64,000 bases of DNA, taken from NCBI RefSeq assembly GCF_001877785.1, contig NZ_MINN01000074.1, forward strand, positions 496,001 to 560,000, given 5' to 3'. The position numbers and the translations under genes are program-made. Shown here in pieces: positions 9,563 through 20,458 of this stretch. The notes beneath the pieces are model-generated. The model did no database searches, was not told where the DNA came from, and was given only the letters and a program-made list of their open reading frames with translations. Positions within the stretch are counted from its first letter, which is position 1. The number at the start of each line of letters is the position of its first letter. The stretch comes from Rossellomorea aquimaris. Its GTDB lineage: Bacteria; Bacillota; Bacilli; Bacillales; Bacillaceae_B.

Positions 9563-10519
9563 CTAATTCGACTTTCGTTCAAGCTTTCCTGCAATAAATT
9601 CAGAAATCCTGCTGATTATTTTATCGTAGTCCTCTTCTTCTGTCATATCAAACCATGTTACATCCATCTTATTACGAAACCATGTCAGCTGTCTTTTTGC
9701 ATATCTGCGGGAGTTCTGTTTCAGGGCCTCAATCGCCCGGTCAAGGCTTGTTCTCCCCTCCAGGTACTCATAGATTTCTTTATACCCGATGGCCTGAACG
9801 GATTGGACGTCACGCACTCCCAGATGATACAGCATTTGGACTTCTTCAATGAGACCTTCTTCAACCATGAGGTCGACCCTTTTATTAATACGGCCGTATA
9901 GCTTCTCCCTATCCATGGTAAGACCAAGCAAAGCTGTTTCATAAAGGGGTTCATCGATCTGACATGTCTGGTAATCGGTCATCGTTTGTCCTGTACAGTG
10001 AAAAATCTCCAGTGCACGGATCACCCTCCTTGTGTTATTGGGATGAATATTTTTTGCTGCTGAGGGGTCAATGCGCAGCAATTCATTATAGAGGGGACCT
10101 ATCCCTTCATTCTTTACCCTCTTTTCGAGAGTGCACCGATATTCAGCATCTCCCGGCGTATCAGTAAACTGATAATCATAAATGACGGATTGAATATACA
10201 AACCTGTCCCGCCAACAATCATGGGCATTTTCCCTCGTGAATGGATTTCTGAGATTTTCTGCCTGACAAGCAGTTGGAACTCCGCGGCGGAAAAAGACTC
10301 TTTAGGATCTTTAATATCAATTAAATGATGGGGGACCCCTTCCATTTCTTCAATGGTTATTTTTGCTGTGCCGATATCCATGCCCTTATAAACCTGCATG
10401 GAATCCCCGCTTATGATCTCTGCATTAAATTCTTTAGCCAGATGGATACTGGTTTTTGTTTTTCCGACAGCTGTCGGACCGATCAAAACAATCAGTTTTT
10501 CCTTTGTAGTAAGAGCCAT
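9563..10519 (-). CDS. miaA: tRNA dimethylallyltransferase MiaA
   Basis: A 318-residue MiaA that adds dimethylallyl to N6 of A37 in tRNAs reading U-starting codons. P-loop GPTAVGKT lies near residue 13, followed by [17 protein letters not shown], the catalytic aspartate/threonine region [10 protein letters not shown] and the tRNA-binding segment with [11 protein letters not shown] near residue 290. Its product is the substrate of MiaB, encoded at 43752-45320 in this window. The SD in front of the ATG is weak, which is the only doubt on the start. Confidence 0.97.
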   Translation of the reverse strand: MALTTKEKLIVLIGPTAVGKTKTSIHLAKEFNAEIISGDSMQVYKGMDIGTAKITIEEMEGVPHHLIDIKDPKESFSAAEFQLLVRQKISEIHSRGKMPMIVGGTGLYIQSVIYDYQFTDTPGDAEYRCTLEKRVKNEGIGPLYNELLRIDPSAAKNIHPNNTRRVIRALEIFHCTGQTMTDYQTCQIDEPLYETALLGLTMDREKLYGRINKRVDLMVEEGLIEEVQMLYHLGVRDVQSVQAIGYKEIYEYLEGRTSLDRAIEALKQNSRRYAKRQLTWFRNKMDVTWFDMTEEEDYDKIISRISEFIAGKLERKSN

Positions 10520-10822
10520 ACTTTCACTGCTTTCTATGTAATTCTCCTTTACATATTATCGTACCATAATAGTTTATAAAATCACATCTTGACAGTATAC
10601 CCCATTTCGGATTTTTTACACAGTTTTCAAACTGATACTTTCGAAAAAAGCCTGGGCCAAAATTAAAAAATATTGCCTATAGACGAACATTCTAGAGTCA
10701 TCTTTAAACACCGCTAATGTTTTCCGTGCAAGACTACGCTTTCCGCGGGTAGCCCGTGAGCCTCCTAGTCACATGCGTTCCTTCGGGCAGAAAAGCGGAG
10801 GGGCTTGTTCAGCCCCGACAAG

Positions 10823-10879
10823 CATAAGATAAATAGGCTGAAAAGGCGCTTTTTGCCTTTTTTGCCTATTTATCTTATG
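10823..10879. repeat. 57-bp near-perfect palindrome inside repeat A
   Basis: Outer arms CATAAGATAAATAGGC (10823-10838) and GCCTATTTATCTTATG (10864-10879) are perfectly complementary, and an inner AAAAGGC/GCCTTTT stem (10841-10847 and 10855-10861) continues the hairpin. The transcript would fold into a long rod. Its sequence does not occur in the other two repeat A copies in the window. Confidence 0.8.
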
Positions 10880-10919
10880 ACCTCGAGGGGGTAGCCGCTG
10901 GTGCTGGACAAGTCTCACC

Positions 10920-11040
10920 TGTCCAGCTGCAGGGCTTAGAGGCACATGTCATAAGCCAAACCGGCCAAGAAGGCAAAGAACGCCTTTGTGGACGACTCGT
11001 CTTATGCCACCCGCCTCTCTTCAAAGCCCTTCCGCTTTTC
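10920..11040. repeat. Dispersed repeat B, copy 1
   Basis: About 120 bp, starting TGTCCAGCTGCAGGGCTTAG and containing CCAAGAAGGCAAAGAACGCC and GCCTCTCTTCAAAG. It is nearly identical to 43066-43187. In both places it lies inside a copy of repeat A, in the same orientation. No gene is supported inside it. Confidence 0.8.
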
Positions 11041-11126
11041 TTATAAGCTGCTCTTCCCGCAGGAGTCTTCGTCTTGCACTCCAATCACCCGCTGGATAGA
11101 GCTAGTATCTAAATATACATTTAAAT

Positions 11127-11178
11127 AAAACACCCAGACTAATTTGTTAGAAGGCAAATTATTTCGGGTTTTTTTCAT
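11127..11178 (-). terminator. Probable terminator of the penicillin acylase gene
   Basis: An imperfect long stem (ACCCGAAATAATTTG with CAAATTAGTCTGGGT on the minus strand), followed by GTTTTATTT, just after the stop codon. Confidence 0.6.
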
Positions 11179-11185
11179 CCCAACC

Positions 11186-13579
11186 TCACTCAGCATTCAA
11201 TATCAATTTACTGTGGTTTATGGACTCGTCGGTTATTGACGTTTTATGATACTCCCCTTTCACCCATGCTTCCACTTGATTATCATACCATTCACTCTTG
11301 AAATGACCTGCCTGTCCTGGCCCGACTATATGGTATCCTTCATTCATTTCAGAAGTATCAATCACAAATCTCCAAGAACCGCCATGGTTGACGATTCCTT
11401 CATTATTATAGCTTGCTGCCTGAACAGTCACCCTGCTTCCCCCTACAGGAATCGGATCTTTTCTGTTAAAAAACCATTTTAACAGCGGCGACGCACTTGA
11501 AACGGGGTGCTCAAAGAACACCTTGTGGTAATCGCCCCACTTCCAATCATTCATGGATGTTCCGTAAGAATCCTCTAATTCGTTTAAGACTTTTTTCAAA
11601 GTAACATTTAAATATGCTCTATATCCCCCAAAAGGTTCAAACCAATTCGATTCTTCCCCTTTATGCGCTTTCCTCAACATTTCATCCACAGTACCCTGCC
11701 GCCCTTCAAAAAGGTCCATCATGCTGTTCGGAATCTCTTTCTTGAACATATCTTTTGATAACGTATCCATCCAGGAGTGAAACAATAAAGGAGCCGCAGC
11801 CGATTTATCATCTTCATAGTCCCACTCCTCAAGCAATTCGACAGCTTCCTTTTGTGCGGGTGTCAATTCCAGTCCTTTTAGATCTTCTAAAAGAACCGGC
11901 AGAAATTCGGCAGCATGTAAATTGATCTTGTCCATTTGAAGAGTTTTCATATCATCAATCGTTAAGTCATCTTTCTGCTCGAGATATTGAGCGATTCTCA
12001 TATACCTGTAAGGCTGGGCCCAATGGTTGCTGATATGATAAGGATAACTGTCATCAATCACTTTATTATTGGCTGTGGCAATGAACCCGCTCGCTGGATT
12101 TACAGTCACAGGCAGCTCGTCAAAAGGAATGAACCCCTGCCATTCGTACTCCGGATCCCATCCCGGAACAGGAAGAAGTCCGTCTCCTTTATTCCGGACA
12201 GGTATCTTTCCATTTGCTTTATAGGCAATCGTCCCGTCATTGGATGCAAATACGAAATTTTGGGTCGGCGTATGAAAATCCTCCAGGGCGGTCTCGAATT
12301 CTTCCCAATCGCCTGCTTTATTCATATTCAGGATTGCCTGCAGTTCAAGGCTTGGATCCAAAGCTGTCCACCTGAGGGAAAGTACCTGACCGTCATCATC
12401 TGATTGGCTGGCAAATTCAGAAATGACAGGCCCGTGTCTTGTGATGGTTACTTCAAAAGGAATCTCTCCCTCTCCCTTGACTCCAATCGGTTCCTTTATG
12501 AGAGTCGCTTTTTCCCACTTATTATCGTAAAGAAATAAAGATGGGTCATACTGATTCCTTTTCTCCACATACAAATCCTGGACATCCGGTCCTGTATTTG
12601 TCACACCCCAGGCGATTTCTTCGTTGTGTCCTAATATTATCCCGGGTATTCCAGCAAAAATGACCCCGCTTACATTCAATTCCGGTGACTTTAAATGCAT
12701 TTGATACCAAATGGAAGGCGTACCTAATGATAAATGGGGATCATCCGCAAGAAGCGGCTTTCCATTTGCCGTTTTTTCCCCGCTCACCACCCAGTTATTG
12801 CTGCCGTTATTTTCAGGAGGAATCACTGAAGAGGCAAATGACTCTTCTATGTCTAAGACAGAATCACTCATTGCTGACAGAATCTCAGGGGCACCCTCAG
12901 GATATGAAGGAAACAGGTCGTATGCCTTTTCCTCGGGAATATTCTTCAATGCCCAGTATCTGAACGCCTGCCCCTGCCAATGCCCTCCTAAATCAAATGC
13001 CATATACTTTCCGATGGTCAATGAATCAACAGGGGTCCACTTTTCAGGCTTATAACCCAAAAGAGTGAATTCTACAGGCAGCCTGCCTTTTTCCTGTGCT
13101 TCTTCCATGTATGCATTCACCCCTTTTGCATACCATTCAAGTATCTGCTTGGTTTCGTCCGGATAAGCTGTATACGACACTTCGGCAGCCCTTCTCAACC
13201 CCAGCGTCCGGAAAAACTTATCCCTTTCTACGGTTTTCCCCCCGATGACTTCACTTAACCGTCCGGATGCCTGCCTTCTGCTTAAGTCCATTTGGAATAG
13301 ACGATCCTGAGCCTGAACATATCCTTGGGCAATAAATAAGTCCTTTTCTGATTTCGCCGATAGATGCGGAACGCCCTGAGCGTCCCGCGTCACTTCCACA
13401 TCTTGAGATAACCCATCCAAAGAGATCGTTCCGGAAATCACGGGTAATGATCTTTCCACATAAAGATCCGACGCGATGAGCCCCCCGGCAAGCAGGAACA
13501 CCAGTACTCCAAACGACCATAGTAAAATGACAGACCGTTTCTTTCTCTTTAACGGCTGTAGATCGGTTCCTCCATTCAT
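11186..13579 (-). CDS. Penicillin acylase family N-terminal serine hydrolase, membrane-anchored
   Basis: A 797-residue member of the penicillin acylase / acyl-homoserine lactone acylase family (Ntn hydrolases). One N-terminal hydrophobic segment (about residues 16-35) suggests a membrane anchor or uncleaved signal, then an alpha-chain-like region. The expected nucleophilic serine, new N-terminus after self-cleavage, is in NNGSNNWVVSG near residue 263, followed by DDPHLSLGTPSIWYQMHL, typical of the beta chain. The substrate cannot be told from sequence: penicillins, acyl-homoserine lactones and other acyl-amides are all family substrates. I chose the ATG at 13579 because AGGGGGA precedes it; the ATG at 13609 has no SD. 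It appears monocistronic. Confidence 0.88.
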   Translation of the reverse strand: MNGGTDLQPLKRKKRSVILLWSFGVLVFLLAGGLIASDLYVERSLPVISGTISLDGLSQDVEVTRDAQGVPHLSAKSEKDLFIAQGYVQAQDRLFQMDLSRRQASGRLSEVIGGKTVERDKFFRTLGLRRAAEVSYTAYPDETKQILEWYAKGVNAYMEEAQEKGRLPVEFTLLGYKPEKWTPVDSLTIGKYMAFDLGGHWQGQAFRYWALKNIPEEKAYDLFPSYPEGAPEILSAMSDSVLDIEESFASSVIPPENNGSNNWVVSGEKTANGKPLLADDPHLSLGTPSIWYQMHLKSPELNVSGVIFAGIPGIILGHNEEIAWGVTNTGPDVQDLYVEKRNQYDPSLFLYDNKWEKATLIKEPIGVKGEGEIPFEVTITRHGPVISEFASQSDDDGQVLSLRWTALDPSLELQAILNMNKAGDWEEFETALEDFHTPTQNFVFASNDGTIAYKANGKIPVRNKGDGLLPVPGWDPEYEWQGFIPFDELPVTVNPASGFIATANNKVIDDSYPYHISNHWAQPYRYMRIAQYLEQKDDLTIDDMKTLQMDKINLHAAEFLPVLLEDLKGLELTPAQKEAVELLEEWDYEDDKSAAAPLLFHSWMDTLSKDMFKKEIPNSMMDLFEGRQGTVDEMLRKAHKGEESNWFEPFGGYRAYLNVTLKKVLNELEDSYGTSMNDWKWGDYHKVFFEHPVSSASPLLKWFFNRKDPIPVGGSRVTVQAASYNNEGIVNHGGSWRFVIDTSEMNEGYHIVGPGQAGHFKSEWYDNQVEAWVKGEYHKTSITDESINHSKLILNAE

Positions 13580-13701
13580 CTGAATCCCCCTGTAATTCAT
13601 TATTGACAATTCCGAGAAATACTTCTCTATTAGTATTAGATGATCTTATTGATTAATCCTTCTTATTTTCAATAAATGGAAGAATAAGAGAGAGAAGATG
13701 C

Positions 13702-14277
13702 TTAAGTACTGGTTGTCTTTTGAAGTCCGGGGGTACGCGTCTCTATAAAATCTTTATTTATCATAATCAATACGATGCCGCTGACGAGAAAGAATATGGA
13801 GCAGCCATAGAAAATATACTTTAGGGTGAAATAATTCAACAACAGTCCCGTTCCCATGACGGCAAGACTGGAACATAACGATGTCCAAAAATGATAGTTT
13901 CCTATCATCTTCCCTCTTCTTCCCTCATATGGCATTTCGCTGAGTACGAGCTTTTCGCTCGTCTTCTGTATTGCACCCAGGATGCCGAGGACAACTTGAA
14001 TGAAATAGACTGTCTCTATAGTATGGACAGATGGTATGAGAAGAAAGATAAAACTCATTCCGGCAGCATAAAAGATCAGCAGCTTCACTCCGCCTGATCG
14101 ATCGGCCCAATCCCCGATCAGGCGCTGGCTGAGCGCTGCACTCAGCGTGAATAACCCATACGCAAAGCCGAATGAAGAAAACGAACGGCCGATATTTTGA
14201 ATGAAGAGCAAATAAAAAGGAAACGATACACTGGCAGCAGTCATAGCAAAACTTTGCGAAAAAATGAACCATTTCAT
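13702..14277 (-). CDS. Half-size MFS-type membrane protein
   Basis: A 191-residue membrane protein with six predicted helices. Between helices 2 and 3 is the MFS motif A-like IGDWADRSGG, so it corresponds to the N-terminal six-helix half of a 12-helix MFS transporter. No C-terminal half follows: the next 120 bp to the acylase gene hold no suitable frame. It could work as a homodimer, be a remnant, or belong to a half-size family. It overlaps the end of the FAD oxidoreductase gene by 4 bp, so the two are translationally coupled. Confidence 0.7.
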   Translation of the reverse strand: MKWFIFSQSFAMTAASVSFPFYLLFIQNIGRSFSSFGFAYGLFTLSAALSQRLIGDWADRSGGVKLLIFYAAGMSFIFLLIPSVHTIETVYFIQVVLGILGAIQKTSEKLVLSEMPYEGRRGKMIGNYHFWTSLCSSLAVMGTGLLLNYFTLKYIFYGCSIFFLVSGIVLIMINKDFIETRTPGLQKTTST

Positions 14278-15725
14278 AATCCGTACTCCTCATAAAATTG
14301 ATTGATGAATCTCTCGTCTGGATCAAGTCTTCTTTTCTCTTCAAAAAATATTTCACTAGCGGGATAAGCCTCTTTCAACTGTTCTTTTGTCGGATACTCG
14401 TAATAAGGCAAATAATAACTGCCTCTGTGATCAAGTGTAATGTCGATCATTCCCCTCACCGTTTCACGGGTTGCTGATATATCTTCTTCATCCATCCCCT
14501 GATTGATGAGAAGTACCAGTGCAAACATATCTTCTTTCGCAAATGACATCAGTGCATCATTGTTTCGCGCCACGTACCTGACTGTAATGTTGATCAAGTT
14601 CAAATCCCGGTTTTCAAGATACGCCCTCAATTCCTCTATATACGCTTCATACTCATCTACAGGTACAAAATATTCCTGTAAAATATCGGTATCGTTTTTC
14701 GCCTCATATTCAAGGAACTCAGATTCTGAGCGCATGACATTGTTCCTCGTCACGGTATTACCGCTCCTGTGCAGGAAAAATGATTTCTGCATATCCCAGA
14801 ACGCATTTTTCCCCCAATCGAAATCACGTGATAACCCGAGAAGGAATTTCGTTAAAAATGTGAACCTTTCTTCTTTAAGTTTACTGTGATCACTATAATC
14901 TTCACGGGTTTTACTGAGCATATAATCTGTTACATACATTTCCTTCAAGAATGTGTCCGGGGCGGTCGATATCCTGGCAAGATGCATCTTTACCCCCTCA
15001 TCAGCCAAAACATGATTATTGAAGTATCCTGCATACTCTTTAAAAGACATTTCTTTTGTTCTTGTCTTGTACAATTCATCTTCTGCCAATTGAAGTTCCA
15101 CATCCAGAATAACACCGAACAACCCGTATCCTCCGATCACCAGGGGGAAATATTCGCTGTTTTCTGTTCTAGACACCTTTACCACTGTACCGTCCGGCTT
15201 CAATAACCTGAACCAATTCACAGTTTCGATCAACGACCCGTTGCGTATATCCCTGCCGTGGACATTAACGGACAGAGAACCTCCGATGGTGAATATATTT
15301 TGTGACTGCATGACTTTTACCGCCAATCCATGAGGGTTAACAGCCCGCTGAACATCATCCCATGTTGCTCCGCTTTGAACATGAACGGTCATTCTTTCAG
15401 GGTCGACGTGAAGAATTTCATTGTAATCAGTCATTTCCAATACAACTCCATCAGGGTAGTAAGTATGCCCTCCCTGGCTGTGGCGCCTACCGGCGATCGA
15501 CAGCTTTAAATCCTGTTCATTCGCATCCATGACGGTTTCAATCAGACTATTTTCTTCTTTGCCTTTCACGACTTGTTTGATTTTAGTCGGCATCAACCGT
15601 CCTACGTCCGTCATGATATTGTCTTCATCCTTCACTTTTGTGAGATAGACAAATAATGAAGAGTAAGCGAGTAATAGTACAAGGATGATCAGTATGCTCT
15701 TTTTCGTTACCGATTTAACAAACAT
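14274..15725 (-). CDS. Membrane-anchored FAD-binding oxidoreductase (PCMH type)
   Basis: A 483-residue flavoprotein. An N-terminal hydrophobic segment (about residues 9-27) is followed by a PCMH-type FAD-binding domain with AGRRHSQGGHTYYPDG, VQSGATWDDVQRAV and TIGGSLSVNVHGRD, where the histidine is a candidate for FAD contact. The C-terminal half resembles sugar-oxidase substrate domains such as gulonolactone oxidase or DprE1. The true substrate is unknown. The ATG at 15725 has GGGGGAG 6 bp upstream and is preferred over the upstream TTG and ATG. It forms a two-gene unit with the half-size MFS gene. Confidence 0.82.
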   Translation of the reverse strand: MFVKSVTKKSILIILVLLLAYSSLFVYLTKVKDEDNIMTDVGRLMPTKIKQVVKGKEENSLIETVMDANEQDLKLSIAGRRHSQGGHTYYPDGVVLEMTDYNEILHVDPERMTVHVQSGATWDDVQRAVNPHGLAVKVMQSQNIFTIGGSLSVNVHGRDIRNGSLIETVNWFRLLKPDGTVVKVSRTENSEYFPLVIGGYGLFGVILDVELQLAEDELYKTRTKEMSFKEYAGYFNNHVLADEGVKMHLARISTAPDTFLKEMYVTDYMLSKTREDYSDHSKLKEERFTFLTKFLLGLSRDFDWGKNAFWDMQKSFFLHRSGNTVTRNNVMRSESEFLEYEAKNDTDILQEYFVPVDEYEAYIEELRAYLENRDLNLINITVRYVARNNDALMSFAKEDMFALVLLINQGMDEEDISATRETVRGMIDITLDHRGSYYLPYYEYPTKEQLKEAYPASEIFFEEKRRLDPDERFINQFYEEYGL

Positions 15726-15857
15726 TTCCATCTCCCCCAATTCAATCCTTTTAGTGTAATTTTACACTAAAGATGAAATATTTCAATTATTTTTTAAAAA
15801 AATCGTTTGGAACAGGTTATTGGTTTACATAATAATATTCTAGTATTCTTCTATAAA

Positions 15858-15889
15858 TAAAAAAAAGAAGCCCGGCCGTGCCAGACTTC
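15858..15889 (-). terminator. mutSL terminator
   Basis: A 10-bp stem (GAAGTCTGGC with GCCGGGCTTC on the minus strand, 3-nt loop), followed by eight or more T, 12 bp after the mutL stop. Confidence 0.88.
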
Positions 15890-15900
15890 ATTTTTGTTGG

Positions 15901-17796
15901 TTACATTATTCGTTTAAACATTTTTTCCATCTCATAGGTAGAGTAATGAATAATGATCGGACGGCCGTGCGGACATGTGAAAGGGTCGTTGGTCCTTCTC
16001 AGTTCATCCAGCAGTGCAAGGATTTCGTCATTCCTTAAATGGTGGTTTGCCTTGATGGAACCCTTGCAGCTCATTATGATTGCTGCTTCCTCGCGAAGCT
16101 TTCGGATATCCACCCGATTCATTTTAAGAACTTGTTGAATCATATCCTCAATGGTTTCCTCTTCTTCACCTGGCGGAAACCATTGAGGATGAGAACGGAC
16201 AATGAAACTGTTAAGTCCGAACTCTTCCAGAAAGATCCCGACTTCTTCAAGTGCAGACCGGTTTTCATTGATTTTGATATATTCATCCATCGAATATTCC
16301 AGTGTAAGCGGCACCAGCAGTTCTTGCAGCTCTTTCGCCACCTGTCCCACTTTTTCTTTGAAGAATTCATATTTGATACGTTCCTGTGCAGCATGTTGAT
16401 CAATGATATACAGTCCTTGGTCATTTTGAGCGAAGATGTATGTTCCGTGCATCTGTCCCACCGGATAAAGCGGAGGCACCCTGAGTGATTCTGTTTCTTT
16501 CTCCGGGTCTTCAGTTTTTGGTTTGAGATCACTTGCAGCATCTTCAGCTGGCTCAACGGCCCTTTCTTCTTCATGAAAAATATCCTCTGATGGAATTTCA
16601 GCCTGAAAAGGTCTTCTCTCTTCCGCTGCCATTTGCGGAAATTCTCTTGCCTCATTCTCCCCGGCATTCTCTTTGGGAAGTGCTTCTTCGGGCATTGTCC
16701 ATGAAATTGTTCTTTTATTTACGGAAGCGGGGCTATGATCCAGACTCATGTACGTTTGCTCAGACTTGGGTTTTTGAGTCCTTGCTGCCGATGTTCCTGA
16801 AGGAATAAGCTCTTTCTGTTTAAAGACTGCCTTAATCCCCTCGGTCACAAGCGAATTCAATTCATTTTCTTTACTTATACGAACTTCCATTTTAGAAGGG
16901 TGTACATTAACATCAATGATGACGGGATCCATTTCGATATTCAATAATACAATCGGATGCCTTCCAATCGGCAGGAGAGTATGGTACCCCTCCCCTATCG
17001 CTTTGGCAAGCGCATAATTTTTTATGAATCTCCCGTTGATCATCGTCGAGATATAATTCCTTGATGCCCGGGTGACCTCAGGTAGGGAAACATATCCGCT
17101 GACCCGGAAATCCAGCGTACTCACTTCGATGGGAATCATTTTCTTTGCGATACCGATACCATATATAGCAGCGAGGACTTGCCGTACATCACCGCTTCCA
17201 TTTGTATGAAGGAGTGATTTCCCATTATGCAGGAGCCTGATTGATACTTCTGGATGTGCAAGCGCGATTCGATTCACCACATCACTGATATTTCCGAGCT
17301 CTGTATGGATGGTCTTCAAGTACTTTAAACGTGCTGGTGTGTTATAGAAAATTTGTGAGACCGTAATGTCAGTCCCTTTTCTTGAAGAAGTCTTTTCGAG
17401 CTTTTTGATCACACCGCCATGAAGTTCAATAAATGTGCCCGGACCTTCACCCGTACTTGTACTCATCGTAAAGTGGGACACGGAGGCGATACTTGGCAGT
17501 GCCTCCCCCCTGAATCCCAGGGTGCGGATCCGGAAAAGATCATTCTCATCTTTAATCTTACTTGTTGCATGCCTCCTGAAAGCCGTCTTAACATCTTCCT
17601 CTTCTATACCGTCCCCATTATCAATGATGCGGATCGAGTTAAGGCCCGCTTCTTCTATGTGAAGTTCTATCACATCCCCATTGGCATCGATACTATTTTC
17701 CAAGAGCTCTTTTACGACTGAAGCGGGCCTTTCAACAACCTCGCCCGCTGCTATTTTGTTGGAAAGCGAGTCATCAAGTTGAAAGATCTTTGCCAC
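15901..17796 (-). CDS. mutL: DNA mismatch repair protein MutL
   Basis: A 631-residue MutL that couples mismatch recognition by MutS to strand removal. The N-terminal GHKL ATPase shows [15 protein letters not shown] and [13 protein letters not shown] (residues about 35-110). A low-complexity acidic linker (about 340-440) leads to the C-terminal dimerisation/endonuclease domain, with [12 protein letters not shown] near residue 470 and CPHGRPI near 610. These are the metal-binding endonuclease motifs of bacteria that lack MutH. It follows mutS by 13 bp in a conserved operon and ends at a strong terminator. Confidence 0.98.
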   Translation of the reverse strand: MAKIFQLDDSLSNKIAAGEVVERPASVVKELLENSIDANGDVIELHIEEAGLNSIRIIDNGDGIEEEDVKTAFRRHATSKIKDENDLFRIRTLGFRGEALPSIASVSHFTMSTSTGEGPGTFIELHGGVIKKLEKTSSRKGTDITVSQIFYNTPARLKYLKTIHTELGNISDVVNRIALAHPEVSIRLLHNGKSLLHTNGSGDVRQVLAAIYGIGIAKKMIPIEVSTLDFRVSGYVSLPEVTRASRNYISTMINGRFIKNYALAKAIGEGYHTLLPIGRHPIVLLNIEMDPVIIDVNVHPSKMEVRISKENELNSLVTEGIKAVFKQKELIPSGTSAARTQKPKSEQTYMSLDHSPASVNKRTISWTMPEEALPKENAGENEAREFPQMAAEERRPFQAEIPSEDIFHEEERAVEPAEDAASDLKPKTEDPEKETESLRVPPLYPVGQMHGTYIFAQNDQGLYIIDQHAAQERIKYEFFKEKVGQVAKELQELLVPLTLEYSMDEYIKINENRSALEEVGIFLEEFGLNSFIVRSHPQWFPPGEEEETIEDMIQQVLKMNRVDIRKLREEAAIIMSCKGSIKANHHLRNDEILALLDELRRTNDPFTCPHGRPIIIHYSTYEMEKMFKRIM

Positions 17797-17809
17797 GATT
17801 ACACCGCCT

Positions 17810-20437
17810 TTATTTTTTTAACTTTTTTTGTATCCCATATAAAGTGTTCATCGCATCAAGTGGTGTCATTTCAAGGATATCTAGTTTTTTCAGTTCATCC
17901 AGCAGTTTCTTTTCTTTTGAAGTGAGTGGTGATTCTTTGGCTGCAGTTTCCTCTGTCTGGAAAAAGGAAAGCTGTGCGAGTTCCTCATTGAGCTCATCAT
18001 TTGTCTTCTCTTTCGTACCTGCAGCTTCTGCCTTCGACCGGGATACTGAAGACTCATTTTCCTCTCTTTCAAGATGCGTTAAAATTTCGTTCGCCCGCCG
18101 GATCAGTTCCTGCGGAAGGTCTGCCAGTTCAGCCACATGAATACCGTAACTCTTATCTGCAGCTCCTTCTTTGATCTTGTGAAGAAAGACAAGTTTTCCA
18201 TTTTGTTCCATTGCGCTGACATGTACGTTTTTGACCTTTATTAATTCTTCTTCAAGAGCTGTCAGTTCATGATAATGGGTGGAGAACAGAGTTTTTGCCC
18301 CGATATTTTCATGGATGTATTCAATGATCGCCTGGGCGAGAGCCATTCCGTCATATGTGGATGTGCCGCGGCCGATTTCATCGAAAAGGATCAAGCTCTG
18401 CTGTGTCGCATTGACGATTGCATTCTTTGCTTCAAGCATCTCGACCATGAATGTACTCTGCCCGGAGATCAAGTCATCAGCCGCACCTATTCGTGTAAAT
18501 ACTTGATCGAACACGGGGAGGTCTGCCTTGCTTGCAGGTACATAACAACCGATCTGTGCAAGGATGGACGTAAGTGCTATTTGCCGCATATACGTACTCT
18601 TACCGGACATATTAGGGCCTGTAATCAGCAGCATTTCCCGTTCAGCATCCATGAAACAGTCGTTTGGCACATATTCCTGGGCACCCATTACCTTTTCAAC
18701 AACTGGATGGCGTCCATCATGAAGAGTGATTCTGCGTTCGTCATTGAATGCTGGCTTCGTATAATGCCTTTTCTCGCTTACAGTAGCAAAGCATTGCAGG
18801 ACGTCCAGCTCACTTACCAGCCTCGCCAATTTTTGAAGCCTTGGGATGTACTCTTTTACCGTTTCCCGAATACCGATGAAAAGTTCATACTCCAATTCAA
18901 CGGATTTTTCATTTGCCTGAAGAATGATGGATTCTTTCTCCTTTAATTCCGGCGTGATGAAGCGTTCAGCATTCGTCAATGTTTGTTTTCTTTCGTACCT
19001 GTCTTCTTTTAAATGGTGAAGATTGGCTTTAGTGACTTCGATGTAATAACCAAATACACGATTGAATCCCACCTTCAAGGACCGGATTCCGGTTCTTTCC
19101 CGTTCTTTCCGTTCGAGCTCCGCAATCCAGCTCTTTCCATTCTTGCTTGCATCACGGTACTGATCCAGTTCTTCATGGTAGCCGTCCCGTAAAAGACTGC
19201 CTTCTTTAATGGAAAGAGGCGGATTTTCCACCAATGCCTGCTCCAGTAAATCAGTCAGGTCCTCACACGGATCCAGATCCGACACGAGTGCATCCGTAGC
19301 TTCATTTCCCATTGTCTGAACCAGATGTTTTAAAACAGGGACTTGCTGCAGCGATTTTTTCAGTTGAATCAGATCACGTGCATTTACATTCCCGAAGGCT
19401 ACCCTTCCTGCCAATCGTTCCAAATCGTACACTTCTTTAAGTCGTTCCCTTAAATCCTGCCTTTCAAAGAATCTCTCCAACAGGACTTCCACCACTGTTT
19501 GACGTTTCTGTATTTCTTTCACTTGAATAAGCGGACGATCGATCCATTGTTTAAGGAGGCGTGCCCCCATTGCCGTCATGGTTTCATCCAGCAGCCATAG
19601 AAGGGACCCTTTTTTCCCTTTGGAACGGATCGTCTCTGTCAATTCGAGATTCCTTTTTGAATAGTAATCCATTTTCATATATTGGTAGATATGATACGTC
19701 TCTGCTTCTTGCAAATGATCCAGACTTCTTTTCTGGGTGCGGAAAAGATACTGGAAGAGTCTCGCTGCGCTTACCTTCAATTTTTCCTGGTCTAGAGATT
19801 CCACAAGATGAGAGAATGAAGGATCCAGACTTGTCTCGTTTTCATATGAAAGTGTAAGGTCATTTCTTTCATTGATTTTTCTTAGGGTTTCTTCATCTAC
19901 ACCAGGGGGAAGCACCACTTCTTTTGCCCCGATTGTCGCCAGTTCATTCAGTAAGTTTTGAATACCTTCCGTGACAAGGGTCACTTTCGATTCCCCAGTG
20001 GTAAGGTCACTGTATGCGAGTCCGAACGTTTCATCCTGAAAGGGATTCACGGAAGCAATATAATTGTTTTCTTTGTCGTTTAATCCCTTGCCGTCCATTA
20101 CAGTACCAGGCGTGATCAGCTGGACAACTTCCCTCTTAACGACCCCTTTTGCCTGCTTAGGATCTTCTGTCTGTTCACAAATGGCCACTTTGTAGCCTTT
20201 GTCGATCAGCTGTTCTATGTAATTGGATGCCGAGTGATAAGGGACCCCGCACATAGGGATTCTTTCCTCTCCCCCTCCATCACGGCTTGTTAACGTTATT
20301 TCTAGTTCCTGTGAAGCCTTTATTGCATCATCAAAGAACATTTCATAAAAATCACCTAAACGAAAAAATAAAAAGGCATCCTGATAATCTGCCTTTACCT
20401 GTAAATATTGCCTGATCATAGGCGTATATTGAGTCAT
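17810..20437 (-). CDS. mutS: DNA mismatch repair protein MutS
   Basis: An 875-residue MutS that binds mismatches and small loops. The N-terminal domain carries the mismatch-wedging motif in [11 protein letters not shown]. The clamp, lever and ATPase domains follow, with Walker [10 protein letters not shown] near residue 605 and Walker [16 protein letters not shown]. The C-terminal tail probably binds the beta clamp. I use the ATG at 20437, which starts the conserved [11 protein letters not shown]. An in-frame ATG at 20458 would add seven residues, and neither start has an ideal SD. It forms an operon with mutL. In B. subtilis cotE is close by, but here it lies about 22 kb away. Confidence 0.97.
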   Translation of the reverse strand: MTQYTPMIRQYLQVKADYQDAFLFFRLGDFYEMFFDDAIKASQELEITLTSRDGGGEERIPMCGVPYHSASNYIEQLIDKGYKVAICEQTEDPKQAKGVVKREVVQLITPGTVMDGKGLNDKENNYIASVNPFQDETFGLAYSDLTTGESKVTLVTEGIQNLLNELATIGAKEVVLPPGVDEETLRKINERNDLTLSYENETSLDPSFSHLVESLDQEKLKVSAARLFQYLFRTQKRSLDHLQEAETYHIYQYMKMDYYSKRNLELTETIRSKGKKGSLLWLLDETMTAMGARLLKQWIDRPLIQVKEIQKRQTVVEVLLERFFERQDLRERLKEVYDLERLAGRVAFGNVNARDLIQLKKSLQQVPVLKHLVQTMGNEATDALVSDLDPCEDLTDLLEQALVENPPLSIKEGSLLRDGYHEELDQYRDASKNGKSWIAELERKERERTGIRSLKVGFNRVFGYYIEVTKANLHHLKEDRYERKQTLTNAERFITPELKEKESIILQANEKSVELEYELFIGIRETVKEYIPRLQKLARLVSELDVLQCFATVSEKRHYTKPAFNDERRITLHDGRHPVVEKVMGAQEYVPNDCFMDAEREMLLITGPNMSGKSTYMRQIALTSILAQIGCYVPASKADLPVFDQVFTRIGAADDLISGQSTFMVEMLEAKNAIVNATQQSLILFDEIGRGTSTYDGMALAQAIIEYIHENIGAKTLFSTHYHELTALEEELIKVKNVHVSAMEQNGKLVFLHKIKEGAADKSYGIHVAELADLPQELIRRANEILTHLEREENESSVSRSKAEAAGTKEKTNDELNEELAQLSFFQTEETAAKESPLTSKEKKLLDELKKLDILEMTPLDAMNTLYGIQKKLKK

Positions 20438-20458
20438 GGTTCGAATCAAACCTTTCAT

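Larger units (their letters stand above)
10710..11095. repeat. Dispersed repeat A, copy 2, enlarged by nested elements
   Basis: The outer ends match copy 1: left CCGTGCAAGACTACGCTTTCCGC and, at the right, CCCGCAGGAGTCTTCG then TTGCACTCCAATCA. The interior carries two foreign-looking pieces, a long palindrome (10823-10879) and repeat B (10920-11040). The 666-bp gap between miaA and the acylase gene (10520-11185) is mostly this composite. The minus-strand reading frame 10875-11084 is a repeat artefact. Confidence 0.78.

Noticed and set aside
10875..11084. Minus-strand frame inside the composite repeat
   Set aside because: It consists entirely of repeat A/B sequence; no SD and no protein-like pattern.
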